Assembly (NCBI RefSeq): GCF_032490495.1
Contig: NZ_JAVYJB010000004.1
Location: 225,958 to 289,957, forward strand
DNA length: 64,000 nucleotides
Source: Pilosibacter fragilis
Lineage (GTDB): Bacteria; Bacillota; Clostridia; Lachnospirales; Lachnospiraceae
Direction: 5' to 3'
Part shown: in pieces, positions 17,243-23,775 of the stretch
How positions within the stretch are numbered: position 1 is the first letter of the stretch
Layout of the letters: the number at the start of each line of letters is the position of its first letter
Notes under the pieces: generated by a model
Database searches by the model: none
Told to the model about the DNA's origin: nothing
The model's input: only the letters and a program-made list of their open reading frames with translations
Position numbers and translations under genes: made by a program

Positions 17243-17505
17243 GTGATACGGATTTTGGATTCTCGCAGAGAGGAATTTCGATTGAGTAAAGCATATGAGC
17301 AGAAAATTGACGTGGTAAATGTCATTACTGCTCCAGAAATTGAAATGCTGATTATTCATGCGGAAGGAGCATATGATCAGTTTAAGCGTTCTGGAAAAAA
17401 CCAAGCGAATTTTGTAAAACAAATCTTCGGATGCATGATGTGAAGTCGTATGAGATAGAATCGTCTTCGATGCCTCGTTGGGAAACCAACGAGGTATTTT
17501 TTTTG
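17243..17505 (+). pseudogene. RloB-like fragment (frameshifted)
   Basis: The frame reads VIRILDSRREEF, then VVNVITAPEIEMLIIHAEG and AYDQFKRSGKN, resembling an internal part of RloB/abortive-infection-type proteins. Near 17405 one A appears lost: the next frame resumes with LRMHDVKSYE. No upstream or downstream half of the gene is present. Family assignment is from memory of similar sequences and is moderate. Confidence 0.4.
17470..17504 (+). terminator. Terminator
   Basis: Perfect stem ATGCCTCGTTGG with CCAACGAGGTAT, GAAA loop and an eight-T run. Confidence 0.9.
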
Positions 17506-17519
17506 CCCCAATCCGACTG

Positions 17520-18025
17520 CATAGGACACTGAAAAAATCAAAACAAACCGTATGTAGTCCTGCAAGGACAACCAAAGTGCGCCTACGAGGCCAACGCGAA
17601 ACCGGAGGATTCTTGTTAAACTTACTTTGTAAGGACGAAAGTCCGGATGTCCCTTGAAAACTGAATACTCATTCTTCAGGTACATTCCTGTTTGGTCGAG
17701 CCTTCGACTGCACGCCATGAAGCCCATCGGGGCGATAGCGGTTTCGCAGAAGCAAATGCCGGATTGCAACCGGCGGCGGTGCTAAAGCCAGACAGGGACA
17801 ATGATACTTCCGTAATTCGCGGTCCGGCCATAAGGAAGGCGGGATGGTTAAATTCCAATGGAGCAGTGAAGCACACTGCCGCCTGTGAGAAATCCTACAT
17901 CTCTGGGGTGATAAGAAAAAGTACAGAGAAACCATATTTTCAGAAAGCACTGCTGGGTGCTGTATCAGCATGATACCTGGCAGGCTTTATCCATATCAGT
18001 GTATGGAGATTGGAGACAACAGAAA
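17520..18025 (+). other. Gene-free structured stretch upstream of the MazF/integrase module
   Basis: About 500 bp without a credible protein. It holds several short self-complementary stretches (GTCCTGCAAGGAC; GGACGAAAGTCC; CCGGATTGCAACCGG) and reads like a structured RNA leader. A GTGCGCC at about 17576 resembles a group II intron 5' end, but no domain V or reverse transcriptase is seen. Confidence 0.4.
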
Positions 18026-18448
18026 ATGAAAGAAAACTGGGTTTATCGGCGAGGTGATTTATATCTCGCCAATCTCGGTGTTCCGGTTGGATCAAAGCAG
18101 GGCGGTGTTCGTCCTGTTGTGGTTCTTCAGAATGATGCCGGTAATTATTATGCGCCGACAATCACGATTGCTCCGCTGACATCGAAAATTGAGAAGAAGC
18201 GAAAGCAGCCAACGCATTTCTTTCTCCGTAAAGCAAAGGGACTGGCAAAACCGTCTATGGTATTGGCAGAACAGCTCGACACCTGCGACAAGATATGCGT
18301 GATTCGCTATCTTGGGCGGGTAAGTAAGGGGCAGATGCGTGGGATTGAAGAAGCTGTAAGGATTCAGCTTGGTTATTACATTCCGGAACAGGCAGAGAAA
18401 AAAAGACAGGGCAAATGCCGAAAGGAAGGCGAAGAAGGCGATGGATAA
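18026..18448 (+). CDS. MazF/PemK-family protein
   Basis: 140 aa from the ATG at 18026 (MKENWVYRRGDLYLANLG). Family signatures are GSKQGGVRPVVVLQND, ITIAPLTSKI and ICVIRYLGRVSKGQM. MazF toxins cut mRNA. No antitoxin gene lies directly upstream, so it may act within the integration module instead. The basic C-terminal tail (EKKRQGKCRKEG) is longer than usual. It overlaps the next start by 8 nt. Confidence 0.85.
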   Translation: MKENWVYRRGDLYLANLGVPVGSKQGGVRPVVVLQNDAGNYYAPTITIAPLTSKIEKKRKQPTHFFLRKAKGLAKPSMVLAEQLDTCDKICVIRYLGRVSKGQMRGIEEAVRIQLGYYIPEQAEKKRQGKCRKEGEEGDG

Positions 18449-18671
18449 ACTGATTACAAGGAAGGAAGCAGCCAGTATACTGGGAATCAGCGTAAAAACA
18501 CTGGATGCTGCAAGAACAGACGGTTTGATCTCCTATGTTCAGTATGTGGAAAACGGCTGCGTTTATTTCACGGAAGTGGGGATTCAGGAGTACATTGCAA
18601 AATGTACGCACCGTGCAAAACCGATGGAACGTGCTGCGACATATCGCAAACCTCGAAGCTTTCGGCGGTAA
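18441..18671 (+). CDS. MerR-like HTH, excisionase-type protein
   Basis: 76 aa. MDKLITRKEAASILGISVKTLDAAR is a typical excisionase/HTH_17 helix, ending in a basic tail. It lies directly ahead of the integrase genes and probably sets the direction of integrase action. Confidence 0.75.
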   Translation: MDKLITRKEAASILGISVKTLDAARTDGLISYVQYVENGCVYFTEVGIQEYIAKCTHRAKPMERAATYRKPRSFRR

Positions 18672-18742
18672 AAATCGACATCGTTGAGTATGGACGATGA
18701 ATCCGCAATAATGAAAGCAACAACAGGATTGGAGGTAATGAT

Positions 18743-19101
18743 ATGGCGGCAAGAAGAATGATGCTTCCCGATTATGGTACGGTGGGTATGAAGGGAACGC
18801 AGTATTATCGCACCCGTGTAACAGATCAGCAGGGGCGGCGGGTTTCCTTATATGCAAGAACGAGAGAGGAACTGTACCAGAAGGAACAGGAAGCGATCCA
18901 GCAGATTGAGAACAAGACGTATCGCCGCAGTACACCTATATTACGAATCTGATTCATGCTTCGGTTGATCCGAAGACCGTTCAGTATCTTGCCGGTCATG
19001 AAAGTAGCAAGATCACCATGGATATTTACGCCAAGGTGAAATATAATCGCCCAGAGCAGCTCGCGGGAGTGCTGGAAGATGCTTTTGCATCGTGGGATTA
19101 A
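18743..19101 (+). pseudogene. Tyrosine integrase with large internal deletion
   Basis: The first 60 residues (MLPDYGTVGMKGTQYYRTRV) match the start of the intact integrase at 19249. After about 18925 the sequence jumps, out of frame, to the C-terminal end (YITNLIHASVDPKTVQYLAG, then TMDIYAKVKYN with the catalytic Tyr). About 270 codons containing the core-binding domain are gone. It is a decayed sister of the next gene. Confidence 0.85.
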
Positions 19102-19122
19102 GAGTAAATCAGAAAAAACTTA

Positions 19123-19155
19123 GGGCAGGGATGGTCAAAAATCCCTGCCCTTTTT
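19123..19155 (+). terminator. Terminator between the two integrases
   Basis: Perfect stem GGGCAGGGAT with ATCCCTGCCC followed by TTTTT. Confidence 0.9.
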
Positions 19156-19248
19156 ACATACATTCGACATCCTTGAAGGAAGTAGTGTACGCCATGATAA
19201 TAAGAGTAGCAACACCCAATGTATGAAGATAGACGAGGAGGAGAACAC

Positions 19249-20460
19249 ATGGCTAAAGGAAAAAAGCGCCCTGCTGAACTTCCGGAATACGGAACAGTGA
19301 TGATGAAAGGGGTACAGTATTACCGCACCCGGATTACAGATGCAGACGGAAAGAGAGTGGCGATTTATGGGCTGACACGCGAAGAATTATATGACCGGGT
19401 GGAAGATGCCCAGAAGAAAATCGCGGAAGTGGTTTTCCACAGAGAGAATCCGACCGTAGAAGAGTACTGCGAAAAATGGCTGTTGATGCGGTCTGGAACG
19501 GTAAGAACCAATACGTTGGAGGGATACGTGCGGATGGTGAATCGGTACATCGTGGGGCCGATTGGACAGATGTATATGGATGAGGTGACCACAGATGACC
19601 TGCGGCTGCTGATGGTTCCGCTATCAAAAGGTTCTTCCGGAATGTATGGTCAGCTCAATATGCTGATTAAGAACATTTTTAATTCGGCAGAAGAGAGCAA
19701 GGTGATCAAAGAGAATCCATCCAAAACGATTTGCGCAAGAGGAGGAAAGCCTGCGAAACGGCGCGAAGCTTTGACGGATGAACAGACTGCCATTTTGCTG
19801 GATAGCATTCGTGAGCTACCACCGTATGTTTTCGTAATGATCGGCTTGTACGCGGGATTGCGTAGAGAAGAGATTCTTGGATTGAAATGGGACTGCGTAT
19901 TCCTGGATGAAAAAACGCCGTACATTTCTGTAAGGCGTGCATGGCATGTGGAAGGCGGTGAGCCGGTGGTCAACACACTTTTGAAGACTCCGGCAGCGAA
20001 GCGAGATGTTCCGATTCCCAAATGCCTGGTAGCCTGTCTCAAGGAAGCAAGGGAAAAATCAGAATCGGAATATGTGATCTCCAATTCAAAGGGAACTGTT
20101 TTGACGGAAGCACAGTTTGTGAGGGTCTGGAAGTACATAACAGTCCGTTCCACCGCAGAACGCTGTTATTACACCTATGTAAATGGGCAGTCCATCAAGC
20201 ATAGAATAAAGCCAAGGCTTGGTGAGCATCAGCCGAACAATCCCAAGCTGGTGTATACGATGGACTTCAAGGTGACTCCGCACATGCTGCGGCACACCTA
20301 CATCACCAATCTGATTTACAAAGGTGTTGATCCAAAGACGGTGCAGTATCTGGCAGGCCATGAGAACAGCAAAACGACTATGGACATCTATGCGAAAGTC
20401 AAGTATAATAAACTTGAGAAATTAAGCAGCGTTGTGAATGCTGCATTCGGGCTGCGTTAA
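19249..20460 (+). CDS. int: Tyrosine-type site-specific integrase (Tn916 family)
   Basis: 403 aa from the ATG at 19249 (GAGGAGGAG upstream). N-terminal arm-binding region YGTVMMKGVQYYRTR, SAM-like core-binding domain (residues 60-165), then the catalytic domain with Arg in AGLRREEILGL, HMLRHTYITN, GHENSKTTMDIY and the nucleophilic Tyr. All catalytic residues are present. A copy of the rpsI 3' end lies 107 bp downstream and is its probable attachment site. Confidence 0.95.
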   Translation: MAKGKKRPAELPEYGTVMMKGVQYYRTRITDADGKRVAIYGLTREELYDRVEDAQKKIAEVVFHRENPTVEEYCEKWLLMRSGTVRTNTLEGYVRMVNRYIVGPIGQMYMDEVTTDDLRLLMVPLSKGSSGMYGQLNMLIKNIFNSAEESKVIKENPSKTICARGGKPAKRREALTDEQTAILLDSIRELPPYVFVMIGLYAGLRREEILGLKWDCVFLDEKTPYISVRRAWHVEGGEPVVNTLLKTPAAKRDVPIPKCLVACLKEAREKSESEYVISNSKGTVLTEAQFVRVWKYITVRSTAERCYYTYVNGQSIKHRIKPRLGEHQPNNPKLVYTMDFKVTPHMLRHTYITNLIYKGVDPKTVQYLAGHENSKTTMDIYAKVKYNKLEKLSSVVNAAFGLR

Positions 20461-20566
20461 ACGGCACCAAAAATCTCGCGATTTCGTGGGTTTACCTATG
20501 GGTTTACTGAGAGAGGAAAACCAGAAAACCCGCATAAATACTGGACTTTTTGGACCAAGGATAGGT

Positions 20567-20617
20567 GAGTACGGTCTCAAAGCAGCTCGTCGCGCTCCGC
20601 AGTTCAGCAAGCGATAA
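20567..20617 (+). other. Duplicated 3' end of rpsI (attachment site of the integrase)
   Basis: The + frame reads EYGLKAARRAPQFSKR then TAA, the conserved C-terminus of ribosomal protein S9. The preceding sequence is not S9, so this is only the last 17 codons. Elements that integrate at the 3' end of rpsI leave such a copy at one boundary. The complete rpsI should lie at the other end of the element, outside this window. Confidence 0.8.
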
Positions 20618-20648
20618 TCGACTGCTCAGACTATATCAAAAGGTTTAC

Positions 20649-20682
20649 AAAAGCCCGGAAAATCAAGGTTTTCCGGGCTTTT
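20649..20682 (+). terminator. Terminator after the rpsI end
   Basis: Perfect stem AAAAGCCCGGAAAA with TTTTCCGGGCTTTT. It is probably the native terminator of the rpsI transcript. Confidence 0.85.
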
Positions 20683-20726
20683 GCTATATCTAAACGGGCT
20701 GATATGGTTTGACCAAATTTGGCAAA

Positions 20727-20837
20727 ACGAGAGCCGATTTCATCCAATTTTTAGTGGTCCGCAAGTGGTTAACTGGCTAAAAAGAGGGCAAAAAGAGGGG
20801 GAAGTGGTTCCTAAAGTGGTTAACCGAGAGCCGATTT
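20727..20837. repeat. Short direct repeats upstream of parA
   Basis: CGAGAGCCGATTT occurs at 20728-20740 and 20825-20837. AAGTGGTTAAC occurs at 20763-20773 and 20814-20824, with a partial copy at 20802. The spacing suggests a partition or replication site, which is inference. The stretch 20683-21083 has no credible gene. Confidence 0.5.
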
Positions 20838-20997
20838 TTTGGGGGGGCTTTTCAGCCCTCCTTCCCCTCGTTTTTGGCTGTGGCAGTTTGGCATAGTTTG
20901 AGCTAATTTGAATAATTGAATATGAATTTGATGTAGCACACAGTATAAATGCTGGGTGCTTTTTTCATTTCAGGAACTCGTATTCCGGCGATAGAAA

Positions 20998-21039
20998 GAG
21001 CCGTCACTTCACTGTTAATTTTGAAGTGGCGGCTTTTTC
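20998..21039 (+). terminator. Terminator-like hairpin ahead of parA
   Basis: AGCCGTCACTTC pairs with GAAGTGGCGGCT (one wobble) and is followed by TTTTTC. Confidence 0.7.
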
Positions 21040-21083
21040 TATTTCCAGAAGCAACAGCAATAATCAGAAATGAGGTGAAGTCA

Positions 21084-21437
21084 ATGAACACGCAAATCAT
21101 CGCCATTGCCAACCAGAAAGGGCGCTATGTGCCAGTGGCACATGTTCAGCGCCGACCGGAGCGGGAGCGGAGAAGCGTTGGCAAGACAACGACCTGTGCC
21201 AACTTGGGAATCGGGCTGGCGCAGGCCGGAAAGAAAGTCCTGCTGATCGACGGAGACCCGCAAGGCAGCCTGACGATCAGCTTAGGCAATCCCCAGCCGG
21301 ACAAGTTGCCCTTTACGCTGTCGGACGCTATGGGGCATATCCTGATGGATGAGCCGATTCATTCCGGCGAGGGTATCCTGCACCACCTGGAGGGAGTAGA
21401 CTTGATGCCCGCCGACATTCAACTTTCCGGTATGTGA
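21084..21437 (+). pseudogene. ParA-family ATPase, truncated, with insertion in the P-loop
   Basis: 117 aa. IIAIANQKG, then an extra block, then VGKTTTCANLGIGLAQ, LLIDGDPQGSLTISLG and LSGM. A normal ParA reads NQKGGVGKTT; here 18 residues (RYVPVAHVQRRPERERRS) replace one Gly, net +51 bp and in frame. The gene also stops abruptly at 21437, where about 150 C-terminal residues are missing. AGGTGAAG precedes the ATG. A functional ATPase is very unlikely. Confidence 0.85.
21121..21173. repeat. Palindromic mini-insertion inside parA
   Basis: A hairpin: GGCGCT-ATGTGCCA (21121-21134), one-base loop, TGGCACAT (21136-21143), a GTTC bulge, AGCGCC (21148-21153). A purine-rich tail follows. The whole insertion adds 51 bp without breaking the frame. 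Confidence 0.7.
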
Positions 21438-21458
21438 ATATAATTTAGAATGAAAAGT

Positions 21459-21494
21459 AGCAGGACAATGGGAGATGAGACCCAATGCCCTGCT
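21459..21494 (-). terminator. Terminator of the AlbA/RecG-like gene
   Basis: AGCAGGACAATGGG pairs with CCCAATGCCCTGCT (two mismatches), followed on the - strand by ACTTTTC. Confidence 0.65.
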
Positions 21495-21501
21495 TCTCTG
21501 T

Positions 21502-22921
21502 TTATTCGGAACGAACTGTAATATATTTTTGTTTTCGACTGTTTGGCTTATCTGGAATAGTCATTTTAAGCTGGCCACTTGCCAGTAGAGGATTCAAATA
21601 TTTTCTTGTAAAATAAGTGAGATTTCGATAACCAATAAACGAGCAAATTTCTTGTTTGCTTTTTTCTGTTATACAAAAATCCAAGACTGCGTGTAGGATG
21701 TCCTGTGATTTATCTTGATCACTAACTTGGTCACAATCTTGGTCACTGACTAAGTCTTTCTGACTAAGATGGTAATTCACATTTTTCAAAATGACTCTGA
21801 AATCTGTCGCTGTTGAGGAAAATTCGGGCTTATATGCCTCTGTGTATCCAGGCAGCTTTTCGGTTTCACTGACGATTTTGCGTAGGCCACTTCCACGGCG
21901 TTCCATGTACTTCATGCGGTGGAACAGGTCAGCAATCACAGGGTTTCGTCGCATGGAACGGATACTGTAAATATCGTATTCCTGAATTGAGCCGCCGCCA
22001 AACATACCGCCCGGAGATGTGATTTCCACCCGATCATCAAACATATCAATATGGATTTCGCTGCCAAGCACAATATAATCACGATGGATAAGCGCATTGA
22101 CAAGAGCCTCTGTCACAGCTCGTTCAGCATAATCCGGCTTGTCTACCCGATACTGTGCCTCTTTGACAAAATGGACTTTGGAATTATTGCGAATAAATTC
22201 GCTGCCGCTTTTCAGTAGATAAATCAGATTCCCTTCGTATTCTTTATCGTCCAATGCATCATCAAAGATAGAGCCTTTTTCCAAGCCATTCCACCGGGTA
22301 CAGAACATACGGGAGTTATAGACTGTGTGCTGATCAGTCATGAGCTTTCCGGCATTGGTCAAGACCCCATTTTTGTCAGTCAAACCGAAGGAGACATAAT
22401 CGGATGGCTCAAAGCGGAGACCAGTCCGTTCCAGATAGGTTGCTTCCAGAAGTGTAAAGCTGTAATCCTTTTTTACCGCATCTGTTGTTAGGGTATTAAA
22501 GGACTGATTGCTTCCCTTTAAGATCAGTTCATTCACAATGTAATCCGGGGCAATTACGCTTTCATTTCCAACACGGATATATGCTTCCATCACGCCGTCT
22601 GCCTTGTAATAATATGGGGTGCTGCGGCCGGGAGAAACCTCCAGAGCTAATAGATTTTTACCATCTTCCTGTAATGGTTTTAAGATAAACTGAGGTAATG
22701 GTGTGATTCGTTCTTTGATTAAGCGGCTGATCGCTTCAGCATCCTTTTGAACATCGGACAAGCCGATAGGCTCCCGGTCATCGGAGACTCCGAAAAACAG
22801 AGTGCCGCCGATTCCATTGGAAAAGGCACTGACACTTTTTTAACCAGCTTTTTGGCTTTTTTGTTTCGAGAGCAACTTTGAAATCACATTCTGTTGCTTC
22901 AGCAATGAGCTGTTCTATCAT
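21502..22921 (-). pseudogene. AlbA_2/RecG-like ATP-binding protein, one-base frameshift
   Basis: It begins at the ATG at 22921 (AAAGGAGG upstream) with MIEQLIAEATECDFKVALE. Near 22841 a run of six A has one base too many: removing it restores LKSVSAFSNGIGGTLFFGVS and joins the downstream frame (SDVQKDAEAISRLI to the stop at 21502, over 410 aa). The C-terminal half has ALVNALIHRDYIVLGSEIHI and RRGSGLRKIVSETE, as in AlbA_2/HATPase_c_4 proteins of mobile DNA. It may be a true pseudogene or a homopolymer error. Confidence 0.8.
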
Positions 22922-22959
22922 AGAAATCCCTCCTTTGAGGTTGTAGAATGTTCTTTTTT

Positions 22960-22988
22960 ATTATACCTAGCGGAGAAAGTTATTGCAA
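22960..22988 (-). promoter_or_regulatory. Promoter of the AlbA/RecG-like gene
   Basis: On the - strand TTGCAA and TATAAT are spaced by 17 bp, ending 39 bp before the ATG. Confidence 0.7.
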
Positions 22989-23061
22989 CGATAGAAGCAA
23001 AGAGTTCAGCGAAAACAAAAATATTTATGAGAGGAGGTCCTTCTATTATGGTAATTACAAG

Positions 23062-23245
23062 TATCATGCCGCTTCGCCAGCAGAAACTCCGCATCGGCGG
23101 TCCGGCTGTCACAGCCATAGCCGGTAATCAGTTTTCCGTTGTCGGTCTTTTGCGGATTTGCCACATAATCAATAATATCGCTGATTGCCTGACTCTCAGT
23201 GCGCCCCTTGCCGATATGCAGGGGCATGATGCGTGTGGTTGCCAT
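23062..23245 (-). pseudogene. Relaxase N-terminal fragment
   Basis: From the ATG at 23245 the frame reads MATTRIMPLHIGKGRTESQA, then ISDIIDYVANPQKT and GYGCDSRTADAEFLLAKR, the start of a MobA-type relaxase (compare the intact gene at 31891). About 60 residues remain. The downstream end meets unrelated sequence near 23065, so the HxHxH part is lost. Confidence 0.8.
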
Positions 23246-23301
23246 AGATGGAGCCTCCTTTCTCATAAGCAGAGGAGATATTTTCTGATTTTTCATGGGG
23301 A

Positions 23302-23330
23302 TTGACATATTTTCTAAAGTTGCATATAAT
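23302..23330 (+). promoter_or_regulatory. Strong promoter
   Basis: TTGACA and TATAAT with a 17-bp spacer. It drives a 200-nt leader (23331-23527) containing a GCCGCC/GGCGGC hairpin at 23476-23504, then the PBECR4 fragment. Confidence 0.8.
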
Positions 23331-23475
23331 AATAGTACAAGGTAGGCAACGGCGTGTGTCTGCCAAAGCGTTGAAGCATAATAGCGTACCGGAATGCCTT
23401 GTTATGCAGAGCTTTCAGTAGGGGTTGTGCAGTAACCTCAAACCGGAGTAGGCTGCAAGCCGAAAGAAAATGCTC

Positions 23476-23504
23476 AAAGCCGCCTTGCATTGCAGGGCGG
23501 CTTT
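23476..23504 (+). terminator. Hairpin in the leader of the PBECR4 fragment
   Basis: AAAGCCGCC-t-TGCA / TGCA-g-GGCGGCTTT folds into a stem followed by CTTTATG. It may be an attenuator rather than a full terminator. Confidence 0.5.
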
Positions 23505-23527
23505 CTTTATGTGGACAGAGAGGTTTT

Positions 23528-23752
23528 ATGGATAAATTACAAAAGTGTGCAAAAGCATTTGAAAATTTGTTGGAGATACAATATCGGATCATTATTGGCC
23601 GAAAGGGAAAAACCGCAGAGTTGGTGATTGGCTTCTCCAAACTGGACTTTCATCATTTGATGGGTCTTGGAAAACTGAAAGATTTGCGGATCGCAAAACA
23701 AAATCGTGGTTCTGTATTTGATGAAATCATAACCGGCATCATGACATTGCGC
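23528..23752 (+). pseudogene. PBECR4-domain protein, N-terminal fragment
   Basis: The frame from 23528 (MDKLQKCAKAFENLLEIQYR, LVIGFSKLDFHHLMGLGKLK) matches the start of PBECR4 nuclease-like proteins of mobile DNA. The match ends near 23752, 24 bp before the Sel1 gene's stop on the other strand, so the frame then reads antisense to Sel1. Confidence 0.6.
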
Positions 23753-23775
23753 CGAAGCGTCCCTTTTTTCGTCCT

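Noticed and set aside
17576..17960. Group II intron remnant
   Set aside because: Only a GTGCGCC start is suggestive; no domain V sequence or reverse transcriptase was seen, so it is listed only as a structured gene-free stretch.
20681..20896. Small + strand frame of 71 codons after the rpsI end
   Set aside because: It covers the direct repeats and a G-run, has no ribosome site and resembles no known protein.
21123..21176. Insertion in ParA as an intein
   Set aside because: Eighteen residues are far too few for an intein and no splicing motifs are present.
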